Shown here: positions 54,252 to 62,457 of the stretch, one piece after another | How positions within the stretch are numbered: position 1 is the first letter of the stretch | Layout: every line of letters begins with the position of its first letter | From: JAGQWW01 sp041392845 | GTDB taxonomy: Bacteria; Bacteroidota; Bacteroidia; Chitinophagales; Saprospiraceae | NCBI GenBank assembly: GCA_041392845.1 | Contig: JAWKLG010000009.1 | Span: 1 to 64,000 of the forward strand | Direction of reading: 5' to 3' | DNA length: 64,000 nucleotides | Position numbers and translations under genes: made by a program | The notes under the pieces: model-generated | Told to the model about the DNA's origin: nothing | The model's input: only the letters and a program-made list of their open reading frames with translations | Database searches by the model: none

Positions 54252-55955
54252 TCAGTACCCCTCCGCATCATCCTCCTTCACCCTTGGATCTCCGACTCCG
54301 GTAAGACTGCCATCTGGATTAACTATGATGGCTTTTACTTTGGCAATTTTTGTAACATCCCCCATTTTATGTCCCAAGTCTTTGAGATTTTGAATTAAAG
54401 TAGAGTCGAATGCTTCCGGTTCATATTTAATTTCATCGGGTAACCATTGATGGTGAAATCTTGGCAGGGTGATGGCTTCATTGAGGGTCATGTCAAATTC
54501 TGCCACATCTAAAAAAACTTGTAGAACGGAGGTGATGATTGTTGACCCGCCAGGTGTTCCGATGACCATCCATAATTTTCCGTCTTTTTCAAATATGGTG
54601 GGCGTCATAGAAGATAACATCCTTTTTCCCGGTTGAATGGCATTGGCTTCGGAGCCTACCAGACCAAAATAGTTTGGAACTCCGGGTTTGGAGCTGAAAT
54701 CATCCATTTCGTCATTTAAAAAGAAACCAGCTTCATTCACCAGTACTTTCGAGCCAAAATTTAGGTTGAGCGTAGTGGTAACTGATACCGCATTTCCTTC
54801 CAAATCTACAATCGATGTATGAGTAGTTTCGAAGCTTTCCATTTGTAATTCGAAGGGAACTGACTTGGTTGAGTCACTTGGAGTAGCTTTCTCCATATTA
54901 AAATCTGCCATTTTGTTGCCCAGGTAAGTACTATCGAGCAATTTATCTAAGGGAACTTCATAAAAGTCAGAATCACCTAAGTGAGCAGCTCTGTCTGCAT
55001 AGGCCCTCCTCATCGCTTCGACCATTACATGTATGGTTTTTGGAGAACGCGCACCCCAATCGGAAATAGGGTAGTGCTCCAACATTTTAAGCATTTGGAT
55101 CAAAGCTACACCTCCGGAGCTTGCAGGTGGCATACTGATAACTGAATAATTTTTATAGGTCTCCTGAAGCGGCTTCCTCCAGGCTGGTTCATATCTCTTT
55201 AAATCATCAACTGTTATGATTCCTCCTGTTTCTTTTACCTTTGTACTAATCGCATCTGCAACACTTCCCAGGTAAAATCCATCTCTTCCCTGATCTCTTA
55301 TTTTTTTCAATGTTGCTGCCAATTCAGGTTGGATAAGTTTATCCCCTTCTTGCCAGGTATCCTTTTTTACAAAATGATTTTTTTGAGTTCCATTGTACCG
55401 TTTAAAAATCTCTTTATACAATTCAAAACGCTCTGCTTCGGCTTCTAAAATCTGAAAACCATTTTCTGCCAAATCAATGGATGGCTGCACCAACTTTTTC
55501 CAATCCAGCGAGCCATATTTTTGATGGGCTGCCCACATTCCGGCAACAGTTCCGGGAATTCCAACCGCAAGGCCACCATAAGTGCTCAAACTGTCTACAA
55601 TTTCACCTGACTCGTCAAGATACATGTCTCTGTAAGCAGATAGAGGTGCTTTTTCCCTGTAATCTAATGCAGCGGTAGAACCGTCTTTTAGTCTTATGAC
55701 CATAAACCCACCTCCACCAATGTTCCCGGCGCGAGGGTAAACCACAGCGAGTGCAAATTGGCTTGCGATGGCTGCATCAATTGCATTGCCACCTTGTTTG
55801 AGTATCTCGGCACCAACATCCGAAGCAAGTGGATGGGCAGTAACAATCATTGCAGAGTCTCCGGTCTCTGTTTGCTCTACTTCGTATGGAAGTGGAGTGT
55901 TTTGCTTACACGAGAGTATTAAGATTAAAAAGCCTATTCCTAAGAAATATTTCAT
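54252..55955 (-). CDS. ggt: gamma-glutamyltransferase (lipoprotein form)
   Basis: GGT cleaves the gamma-glutamyl bond of glutathione and related peptides in the periplasm after self-cleavage into two subunits. The catalytic threonine is the second T of TTHTSIVD, in ESFETTHTSIVDLEGNAVSV at about two thirds of the chain. The small subunit keeps SSMTPTIFEKDGKLWMVIGT with PGGSTI. The large subunit shows HPLASDVGAEILKQGGNAID and GGGGFMVIR. I start at the ATG 55955; a TTG five codons upstream is less likely. The N-terminus has a lipobox-like LILSC, so the enzyme is probably membrane-anchored. Full length at ~567 residues. Confidence 0.93.
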   Translation of the reverse strand: MKYFLGIGFLILILSCKQNTPLPYEVEQTETGDSAMIVTAHPLASDVGAEILKQGGNAIDAAIASQFALAVVYPRAGNIGGGGFMVIRLKDGSTAALDYREKAPLSAYRDMYLDESGEIVDSLSTYGGLAVGIPGTVAGMWAAHQKYGSLDWKKLVQPSIDLAENGFQILEAEAERFELYKEIFKRYNGTQKNHFVKKDTWQEGDKLIQPELAATLKKIRDQGRDGFYLGSVADAISTKVKETGGIITVDDLKRYEPAWRKPLQETYKNYSVISMPPASSGGVALIQMLKMLEHYPISDWGARSPKTIHVMVEAMRRAYADRAAHLGDSDFYEVPLDKLLDSTYLGNKMADFNMEKATPSDSTKSVPFELQMESFETTHTSIVDLEGNAVSVTTTLNLNFGSKVLVNEAGFFLNDEMDDFSSKPGVPNYFGLVGSEANAIQPGKRMLSSMTPTIFEKDGKLWMVIGTPGGSTIITSVLQVFLDVAEFDMTLNEAITLPRFHHQWLPDEIKYEPEAFDSTLIQNLKDLGHKMGDVTKIAKVKAIIVNPDGSLTGVGDPRVKEDDAEGY

Positions 55956-56123
55956 AAAGTTGGATTTCAAGGTAAAAATAGCAATGAAAACGGCGATGTC
56001 TTTAAAAGTGGAAAAATTCCTTATTTAAAAAGAAATGTCAATTGTATTAAATAAAATTCATATTTATAAAATACCGATTTAAAAAAGGGATTCAATCCTA
56101 CTTTGGTATAATGTTTGAAAAAA

Positions 56124-56273
56124 TAAATATGAAAAAAAATTATTTGTGGTTTAGCCACATGTCCTCCCCTTAAATAGCATATTAAATTCCAATTCGGAAT
56201 TCAAGATAGTTTGGTTAATTATTTTCATGGTTATGTTGCGGTGCCGTCTAATGCTTAGATGGCACTTTTTTTT
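56124..56273 (+). ncRNA. candidate small RNA ahead of an orphan terminator
   Basis: The ~400-base gap between ggt and the GlcNAc kinase gene holds no protein gene but ends in a strong plus-strand terminator (56241-56273), although no plus-strand gene lies upstream for 2 kb. Two further hairpins precede it: TGTGG/CCACA (56145-56159) and AATTCC/GGAATT (56185-56201). A near-consensus -7 element (AATGTTTG, 56110-56117) would start a transcript of about 150 bases near 56124. A 6S-like or regulatory RNA is possible; I do not recognise the family. Confidence 0.4.
56241..56273 (+). terminator. strong rho-independent terminator without an upstream gene
   Basis: GTGCCGTCTAA / TTAGATGGCAC (56241-56251 with 56255-56265) pairs over 11 bases with one G-T wobble and a three-base loop, followed by eight T. 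It is the orphan terminator of the candidate small RNA. Confidence 0.85.
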
Positions 56274-56322
56274 GTTATTGGGAAATTTTTAATTTTTTCT
56301 TAGCTTAGTGTGAATTTTACAA

Positions 56323-56330
56323 TACCTTTG
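56323..56330 (+). promoter_or_regulatory. -7 promoter element for the GlcNAc kinase-pfkA pair
   Basis: TACCTTTG followed by C matches TAnnTTTG and ends 38 bases before the ATG at 56369. Because it lies after the orphan terminator, that terminator is not an attenuator of this transcript. Confidence 0.65.
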
Positions 56331-56368
56331 CGTTTGGTAGTGTTTATTTTCCATTATTTGATTGAGAT

Positions 56369-57223
56369 ATGATATTAGTTTGCGATAGTGGATCCACCAA
56401 AGCCGATTGGAAATATTCCAATGGTATTGATCCTGATGGCGATATTTCCACCATGGGTTTTAATCCGGTTTTTCATAAGGAAGAACTGATTACCAGAGAA
56501 TTAAGAAAAGAGCTTTTGCCAAAATTACCCGCAGAGACCATTAGCAAGATTTATTTTTATGGTGCAGGCTGTTGGGATGATGCATTGAAAGGTGAGGTTT
56601 CCCGGGCTTTAAAGACATTATTTCCCGACGCTCTGGTTGAAGTGGAACACGACTTGTTGGGAGCGGCAAGAGCTACCTGTGGTCATGACGCCGGTATATC
56701 CTGTATTTTAGGGACGGGTTCCAATTCTTGTGCCTATGATGGGAAAAGAGTAGTGGACAATGTTACCAATTTGGGATTTATGGTAGGTGATGAAGGAAGT
56801 GGTTCTTTCCTAGGCAAAATGTTGCTTCGCGCCTATTATTATAGAGAGATGCCCAAAGATTTGGCAACTTTATTCGAGGAACAATTTCCGGAAGGAAAGT
56901 CAGAAATACTAAATCGCGTTTATAATCAACCTTCTCCCAATGTATACCTTGCATCATTTGCAAGGTTTATGTCGGATCAAAAGAAGCATTTTTATATAGA
57001 AAATCTTGTGTACAAGGCTTTTGCTGAATTTGTAGACAGAAATGTGAAAAAATACAAGGGGCATTTGCATGTTCCGGTTCATTTTATTGGTTCCATCGCA
57101 TTTCATTTTAGCGATATTTTAAAAATTGTTTTGGAAGAGCGGGTATTGACCCCCGGTAAAATCATCAAAAAGCCTATCGACCATTTGATGGAATTTCATA
57201 AGGAACCTGTACATACCGTCTAG
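56369..57223 (+). CDS. N-acetylglucosamine kinase (BadF/BadG/BcrA/BcrD ATPase family)
   Basis: Sugar kinase of the ASKHA superfamily, phosphorylating GlcNAc at O6. ATP-binding and catalytic motifs: MILVCDSGSTKADWKY at the N-terminus, IYFYGAGCWDDAL, EHDLLGAARATCGHDAGISC, then LGTGSNSCAYDG and VGDEGSGSFLGKMLL. 284 residues is typical of the Bacteroidota form. pfkA begins 28 bases downstream, which fits feeding amino sugars into glycolysis. GlcNAc as substrate is inferred from family resemblance. Confidence 0.88.
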   Translation: MILVCDSGSTKADWKYSNGIDPDGDISTMGFNPVFHKEELITRELRKELLPKLPAETISKIYFYGAGCWDDALKGEVSRALKTLFPDALVEVEHDLLGAARATCGHDAGISCILGTGSNSCAYDGKRVVDNVTNLGFMVGDEGSGSFLGKMLLRAYYYREMPKDLATLFEEQFPEGKSEILNRVYNQPSPNVYLASFARFMSDQKKHFYIENLVYKAFAEFVDRNVKKYKGHLHVPVHFIGSIAFHFSDILKIVLEERVLTPGKIIKKPIDHLMEFHKEPVHTV

Positions 57224-57251
57224 GTCTGGTCAACCACTTTAAGGAATTTAT

Positions 57252-58235
57252 ATGACGAAAGATATTAAGAGAATAGCAGTGTATACTTCCGGAGGAGATG
57301 CGCCGGGAATGAATGCGGCCGTGCGTGCTGTAGTCAGGACTGCAGCCTACCATGGATTGCATGTCTTTGGAATTTATGGAGGATATACCGGAATGATACA
57401 AGGTAAAATAAAACGTCTCGAAAGAAGAGATGTAGGGAACATTATCCATAGGGGCGGTACCATCCTGAAAACGTCAAGAAGCAAGGAGTTTATGACGCCT
57501 GAAGGCAGGCAACTGGCTTACGAAGCTCTGGCTGCAAACGAAATTGATGCCTGTATCGCTATTGGAGGAAATGGAACATTCACAGGTGCCAAAGTTTTTA
57601 CGGAGGAGTTTGATATTCCAATTATTGGAGTTCCCGGTACGATTGACAATGATCTATACGGTTCAGATTATACCATTGGATTTGATACCGCAGTAAATAC
57701 AGCCATCGAAGCTGTAGATAGAATTCGCGATACTGCAGATTCACACAACCGAGTCTTTTTTGTTGAAGTAATGGGAAGAAATTCAGGCATGATTGCTTTG
57801 AATACGGGAATAGGTTCAGGTTCCAGTTCCGTTTTAATTCCTGAGAATGGAAATTCTGCAGAGCGTTTGATTGATATTTTAAGAAAGGCGACCAGACGTG
57901 ATAAATTGTTTAGTTTGGTAATAGTCGCTGAGGGAAATCCCTGGGGAGGAGCTTCCGAAGTTGCAGAGAAGGTTAGAGAAGTCCTTCCTGAGTTGGATAT
58001 GAAGGTTACGATAATTGGACACTTGCAAAGAGGGGGTTCGCCTACTGCTTTTGACAGGGTCTTAGCCAGCAGGTTGGGATACGATGCTGTTGAAGGTTTA
58101 TTGGCCGGAAAGTCTATGGTTATGGCTGGAATTATCAACAATAAAACCGTTTATACACCTTTTGCAGATGCAATTACCAAATCTAAAATTCCTGATAAGA
58201 CTTTATTGAAGATGGCCGAAATCCTTGCTATCTAA
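57252..58235 (+). CDS. pfkA: 6-phosphofructokinase
   Basis: Committing enzyme of glycolysis, phosphorylating fructose 6-phosphate. Motifs: YTSGGDAPGMNAAVRAVVRT (ATP loop), PGTIDNDLYGSDYTIGFDTA (catalytic D132), FVEVMGRNSGMIAL and HLQRGGSPTAFDRVLASRLG. Length 327 is that of bacterial ATP-PFK. One oddity is seen: the usual GGDG(S/T) loop reads GGNGT (N107 where E. coli has Mg-binding D103); the glycine that marks ATP use is kept. The last four bases overlap the stop of the convergent pseudouridine synthase gene. Confidence 0.92.
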   Translation: MTKDIKRIAVYTSGGDAPGMNAAVRAVVRTAAYHGLHVFGIYGGYTGMIQGKIKRLERRDVGNIIHRGGTILKTSRSKEFMTPEGRQLAYEALAANEIDACIAIGGNGTFTGAKVFTEEFDIPIIGVPGTIDNDLYGSDYTIGFDTAVNTAIEAVDRIRDTADSHNRVFFVEVMGRNSGMIALNTGIGSGSSSVLIPENGNSAERLIDILRKATRRDKLFSLVIVAEGNPWGGASEVAEKVREVLPELDMKVTIIGHLQRGGSPTAFDRVLASRLGYDAVEGLLAGKSMVMAGIINNKTVYTPFADAITKSKIPDKTLLKMAEILAI

Positions 58236-58957
58236 CCTGCCCATTTTTCGATTTGGTTGATCAAGGCTCTAAAATCTTTAGGCATTGGGGCCTCTATGTT
58301 CATCAATTCTTCTGTTGCCGGGTGCCAAAATTCCATCCTCCATGCATGTAAAGCATTTCGGGCCATCAAGGGACGAGGTTCCTTATCAATATTTTGATTC
58401 AGCTTGTTTCTTTTAATATCGGAAATAAAGATTTCTCCTCTTTTACCATAGACTTCATCTACTGCCAAAGGATACCCGATACTGTCCAAATGCACTCTGA
58501 TTTGATGCATTCGACCGGTTAATATTTCCACCTCCAACAAAGTATGGAATTTGTAACGCTTCAGCACCTTGTAACGGGTATGCGATGGTTTTCCCCCTTT
58601 AATGACTATCATTTTATCTTTTCTGGTAGGGTGGGGACCAAGCGGACTATCAATGTCGCCTTCATCTGTTCCAACCAATCCATCTACCAAAGCCTGGTAG
58701 AATTTTTTTACGGAGCGGTGTTCAAATTGAAGGGAAAGATGCCTGTGTGCTTTGGCATTTTTAGCAAAAATCAATAAACCGGAAGTCATTTTATCCAAAC
58801 GATGGACAGTGAAAATTTCACCATATTTTTCTCTGAGAAATCCCAATACATTATCCAATTCAGGGGCATGCCTGTCGGGAATGGTAAGCATTCCGGGAGG
58901 TTTGGCTACTGCGACGATTTGCTCATCTTCAAAAATGATTTCGGGTTTCAATCTCAT
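58232..58957 (-). CDS. RluA family pseudouridine synthase
   Basis: Isomerises uridine to pseudouridine in rRNA or tRNA. The RluA signature HRLDKMTSGLLIFAKN has the catalytic D55. The VAKPPGMLTIPDR strand precedes it, and LLEVEILTGRMHQIRVHLDS and YPLAVDEVYG follow. There is no S4 domain, so this is a short RluA/TruC-type member; the target site is not known. The ATG overlaps the stop of the RibF-glycosyltransferase gene (ATGA), so translation is coupled. The stop overlaps that of pfkA by four bases. Confidence 0.9.
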   Translation of the reverse strand: MRLKPEIIFEDEQIVAVAKPPGMLTIPDRHAPELDNVLGFLREKYGEIFTVHRLDKMTSGLLIFAKNAKAHRHLSLQFEHRSVKKFYQALVDGLVGTDEGDIDSPLGPHPTRKDKMIVIKGGKPSHTRYKVLKRYKFHTLLEVEILTGRMHQIRVHLDSIGYPLAVDEVYGKRGEIFISDIKRNKLNQNIDKEPRPLMARNALHAWRMEFWHPATEELMNIEAPMPKDFRALINQIEKWAG

Positions 58958-60966
58958 ACAGGTACGATTTCCTTGAAGGTCTTTTTTCTACCTACGTAGT
59001 ATTTCCAAATAATAGTTCCGGGTAATATAGCGGTCTGGTTGGCTCCATCTTTGATTTGATTTTGAACAACCAGCCTTTTGATCCGCTTTCTTTTTTTTAA
59101 AAGTTTAAAAAAGGAAGCATAAAAAGCAAAATGAGCCCTAAGTATGGAACTGATATGGGAGAATTTTCCTTCTGTTAAAAACAAGCCGGCTGCCAATCCA
59201 TCTAAAACCAGGCGAGCAGGAATATGCCAAAGCAATTTCCACTTGTTTTCATTTTTAAAAAGGGTATAGAGACTATTTCTGAAATTCAGGAAAGTTTTTC
59301 TCGGTGTATTGTAGCTCAGGGTTCCTCCTCCTACATGATAAACCACGGATTCTGTGCAAACCATAATTCTGAATCCAGCCCTTTTGAATCTCCAACACAA
59401 ATCTATCTCTTCCATATGGGCAAAGTAGTCGCCATCCAGCCCGCCCATGTTATGATATAATTTTGCACGAACAACCATAGCAGCGCCTGATGCCCAGAAA
59501 ATTTCAGCATTACCGTCATACTGTCCTTCATCCTTTTCTGTGGTGCTCAAAATCCTGCCACGACAAAATGGATAACCCAGACTATCCATCCAACCACCTG
59601 CCGCACCGGCATATTCAAATTCTCCTTTTTTATAATAAGATTGAATTTTGGGTTGGACAGCAGCAACATCCTTTTGATGGTCCAGGATGTCAATAATCGG
59701 CAATAACCAATCAGGGGTAACTTCAACATCTGAATTCAAAAGGACATAATAATCTACCTTATCCTTAATGGTCTCTAGCGCCTGATTGTATCCCTCCGCA
59801 AATCCATAATTTTTATCCAATTCAATTAAATGAACATTTGGATAATAGTTTTTTAAAAAAGCAACCGAATCATCCGTCGAAGCATTATCAGCCACCCAAA
59901 GGCTTAGATTAGGATAGGCAGTACCTAAAACAGAGGGCAAAAAACGTTTTAGATGCTCTTTCCCATTATAATTTAGAATTACAATGCCTACTGAGGATTT
60001 TTTGTCTTCAGTCAATTCAATGAATTCTTCCTGAGCCCTGTTTAATATTTCAATGGACTTTAATTTGTCGTCCATCAATTGCTCTTTTAAGCCTTCTATT
60101 CCTGAAAATTCTCGATCATCCCGAATGAAATCTACCAATTCCAGCATCAATTCCTGGCCGTAAATATTTTCATCAAAGTCGAAAATGTTTACTTCAATGG
60201 TCGTTTCAGGATGCTCTTTGAAGGTTGGCCGCTGACCAATATAAAGCATGGCCTGGTAGCGTTTTTTTTCATAATAAACAAAGGCGGCGTATATTCCGAA
60301 AGGGGGAACCAGTTTTGCTGATTCCTTTATTTGAAGATTGGCTGTTGGAAAACCAAGACCTGAGCCAATTTTTTGACCCTGAATAACTTTACCGGATAAA
60401 GGATAATAATGCCCAAGCCATTTCACTGCTTTCTTTATCTCCTTTTCTTCAATCGCTTTTCTAATCTTGGTCGAACTAATCGCCAGGTTGTCAATGGTCT
60501 GTTTTTCAATTTCAACTACTTCATAAGCTGCATTTTTACTGTACCATCGCAGATAATTTAAATCACCCTGGCGGTTCAAACCAAATTTATGGTCGTACCC
60601 GATTACGATATAACTCGGATGAAACTTGGCCAATAAAAAATCTTCGATGTACTCATCGGCAGACATCTGGGAAAATTCAATGGTGAAAGGAACCACCACC
60701 ACATTTTGAACCCCATATTTTGAGAGCAGCTCTATTTTTTCTTCAATCGATGACAACAGTTTGAGGCTATCGTCTTTCGGATAAATTACCTGTCTTGGAT
60801 GTGGATGAAAAGTTACGACGATGGATTCGCCATTAACTTCTTTAGCCAGTTCATTCACTTTATTCAAAATAGTCTGGTGCCCATGGTGGACTCCGTCGAA
60901 AGAGCCAATGGTAACAACAGCATTGTTGAATGCCGGCAAATTATTTAAATCTCTAAATACCCTCAT
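58954..60966 (-). CDS. ribF: fusion of bifunctional riboflavin kinase/FAD synthetase with a family 2 glycosyltransferase
   Basis: Residues ~1-315 (from the ATG at 60966, MRVFRDLNNLPAF) are a complete RibF. The FAD synthetase half has GSFDGVHHGHQTI and ISSTKIRKAI. The riboflavin kinase half has GSGLGFPTANLQI and TIEVNIFDFDENIYG. Residues ~325-670 are a GT2 enzyme: VGIVILNYNGKEHLKRFLPS, VADNASTDDS, NYGFAEGYNQAL, LLNSDVEVTPDWL, EEIDLCWRFKRAGF and a C-terminal helical part with basic residues near a membrane. The joining region (RAQEEFIELTEDKKSS) has no methionine and no stop. RibF alone normally ends where the GT2 begins. The RluA-type gene follows with a 4-base overlap. Confidence 0.9.
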   Translation of the reverse strand: MRVFRDLNNLPAFNNAVVTIGSFDGVHHGHQTILNKVNELAKEVNGESIVVTFHPHPRQVIYPKDDSLKLLSSIEEKIELLSKYGVQNVVVVPFTIEFSQMSADEYIEDFLLAKFHPSYIVIGYDHKFGLNRQGDLNYLRWYSKNAAYEVVEIEKQTIDNLAISSTKIRKAIEEKEIKKAVKWLGHYYPLSGKVIQGQKIGSGLGFPTANLQIKESAKLVPPFGIYAAFVYYEKKRYQAMLYIGQRPTFKEHPETTIEVNIFDFDENIYGQELMLELVDFIRDDREFSGIEGLKEQLMDDKLKSIEILNRAQEEFIELTEDKKSSVGIVILNYNGKEHLKRFLPSVLGTAYPNLSLWVADNASTDDSVAFLKNYYPNVHLIELDKNYGFAEGYNQALETIKDKVDYYVLLNSDVEVTPDWLLPIIDILDHQKDVAAVQPKIQSYYKKGEFEYAGAAGGWMDSLGYPFCRGRILSTTEKDEGQYDGNAEIFWASGAAMVVRAKLYHNMGGLDGDYFAHMEEIDLCWRFKRAGFRIMVCTESVVYHVGGGTLSYNTPRKTFLNFRNSLYTLFKNENKWKLLWHIPARLVLDGLAAGLFLTEGKFSHISSILRAHFAFYASFFKLLKKRKRIKRLVVQNQIKDGANQTAILPGTIIWKYYVGRKKTFKEIVPV

Positions 60967-60973
60967 TTCGGCG

Positions 60974-60981
60974 CAAATGTA
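60974..60981 (-). promoter_or_regulatory. -7 promoter element for ribF-GT2, nearly leaderless
   Basis: The minus strand reads TACATTTG followed by C, a full TAnnTTTG match, only seven bases before the ATG at 60966. Transcription would then begin at or very near the start codon. The in-frame extension upstream to 61002 is therefore unlikely to be translated. Confidence 0.6.
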
Positions 60982-61041
60982 GAAATTTGGCAGCTTATCC
61001 ATAATAAAACAATAAGGCTAATTCATTGATTGGATGAAAGT

Positions 61042-61115
61042 TTCGCAATTCGACTTTCGACCTTCTCCCTTCATTTTAAAAAGGCCTCGTAAACCGTAAA
61101 TCGTAAACCGTAAAT
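61042..61115 (+). repeat. composite heptamer block: TTCGNNN units, spacer, four CGTAAAY units
   Basis: Five 7-base units TTCGCAA, TTCGACT, TTCGACC, TTCTCCC, TTCATTT (61042-61076) are followed by the spacer TAAAAAGGCCT and by CGTAAAC, CGTAAAT, CGTAAAC, CGTAAAT (61088-61115). It is a second copy of the block at 44278-44337, in the divergent gap between ribF-GT2 and the Mrp gene. The rest of this ~390-base gap shows only promoters. Confidence 0.88.
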
Positions 61116-61296
61116 TATGCAATCACAAAGTCAATGCTCCGCCTCCTACATTATTCAAACTTTTTTAATAGGATTTCCATTCCCTTAACAAACGGAAAAC
61201 ACAAATTCCAGTTTTAGAATTCCCGAAGATTATTTGAATTGATAAATTGTTGAAGGAATCCATAGGCATGACAAACATAAAAGGTGGAATAAATGT

Positions 61297-61322
61297 TACC
61301 TTTGCCCGAATCATTACCTTTG
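61297..61322 (+). promoter_or_regulatory. two tandem -7 promoter elements for the Mrp gene
   Basis: TACCTTTG occurs twice, at 61297-61304 and 61315-61322, both full TAnnTTTG matches, 18 bases apart, upstream of the ATG at 61355. Either or both may be used for the mrp-nifU-pyrF transcript. Confidence 0.55.
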
Positions 61323-61354
61323 GACCCGCTATAAATTTAAAAAATTAGCAATTG

Positions 61355-62446
61355 ATGGACAGAAATAAGATTTTAGAGGCATTGAGCACCATCCGAGATC
61401 CGAATACAGGTAGAGATCTGGTGAATGCTGGAATGATTGAAGATTTAAAAATTGAAGGAAATAGTATCAATTTTACAATGGCGCTTCCTTCTTTAAACCA
61501 CCCTTCAAAATCTGAGTTGATTTTTCAAAGTCAGGGCATTCTTCAGAAATTATTTCCCGGTGTGGACGTCAACGTTCATGTCGCTGCCAAAGCTCCTACC
61601 TCAAGTCCCCCGCCAAATTCACAAACTTCCAATATTAAAAATATAATTGCCGTAGCAAGTGGAAAAGGTGGAGTAGGGAAGAGCACCGTTTCAGTCAACC
61701 TGGCCCTTGCATTGAAAAAACAGGGTTTGCGGGTCGGATTAATAGATGCAGATTTATACGGTCCTTCCATTCCTACCATGTTTGGTTTGCAAGGCAAGCG
61801 CCCTAAGGTACAAGACATTGATGGGCAACCGAAAATTGTTCCTCTAGAAGCCTATGGAATGCCATTGATCAGTATGGGTTTTATAGTTGAACCCGAACAA
61901 GCGGTAGTTTTAAGAGGACCGAGGTTGGCAGGGATCATCAAGCAGTTTTTCAACGAAGTTATTTGGCCTGAATTGGATTATATCGTGGTGGATTTGCCAC
62001 CAGGTACGGGCGATATTCAACTTACACTGGTTCAAACAGTTCCGGTAACGGGTGCCGTCATAGTGACCACGCCGCAGGAAGTAGCGGTTGCCGATGCCAT
62101 CAAAGCGGTGAATATGTTCCGCCTGCCAAATGTAGATGTTCCGATTTTGGGTATAGTTGAAAATATGTCCTGGTTTACTCCGGCAGAATTGCCTGACAAT
62201 AAATATTATATTTTCGGAATGGGCGGTGGAGATCATTTGGCCCATCAAAGTGAATCAAAGCTTTTAGGGCAGGTTCCACTTGTACAGGACATCCGTGAAT
62301 CAGGCGACAATGGAAAACCTGTAGTGCTGGATGAAAAAAATCCGGCCTCAATGGCCTTTATCAAAGTGGCTGAAAATACCATCAAACAAGTAGAAGAAAG
62401 AAACGCAAACCTTGAGCCGACTAAAATTGTTCAGGTGCAAGGATAA
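61355..62446 (+). CDS. apbC: Mrp/ApbC-type iron-sulfur carrier ATPase
   Basis: P-loop NTPase that carries and transfers Fe-S clusters. Residues ~1-80 are an MIP18/DUF59 domain (LEALSTIRDPNTGRDLVNAG). The ATPase has the deviant Walker A IAVASGKGGVGKSTVSVNLA and VVDLPPGTGDIQLT as Walker B. The usual CxxC for cluster binding is replaced by VENMSWFTPAELPDNKYY, without cysteines, as in many Bacteroidota members. I start at the ATG 61355; a TTG precedes it by one codon. A NifU-type scaffold gene follows after 11 bases, which supports the Fe-S role. Confidence 0.92.
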   Translation: MDRNKILEALSTIRDPNTGRDLVNAGMIEDLKIEGNSINFTMALPSLNHPSKSELIFQSQGILQKLFPGVDVNVHVAAKAPTSSPPPNSQTSNIKNIIAVASGKGGVGKSTVSVNLALALKKQGLRVGLIDADLYGPSIPTMFGLQGKRPKVQDIDGQPKIVPLEAYGMPLISMGFIVEPEQAVVLRGPRLAGIIKQFFNEVIWPELDYIVVDLPPGTGDIQLTLVQTVPVTGAVIVTTPQEVAVADAIKAVNMFRLPNVDVPILGIVENMSWFTPAELPDNKYYIFGMGGGDHLAHQSESKLLGQVPLVQDIRESGDNGKPVVLDEKNPASMAFIKVAENTIKQVEERNANLEPTKIVQVQG

Positions 62447-62457
62447 TATCAAATAAA

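Noticed and set aside
57668..58141. 157-codon open frame opposite pfkA
   Set aside because: Antisense shadow of a highly conserved glycolytic gene.
61352..62446. Missing CxxC in the Mrp protein as a sign of lost function
   Set aside because: Bacteroidota Mrp proteins commonly have the same cysteine-free ENMSWFTPAELP segment, so this is a lineage feature.
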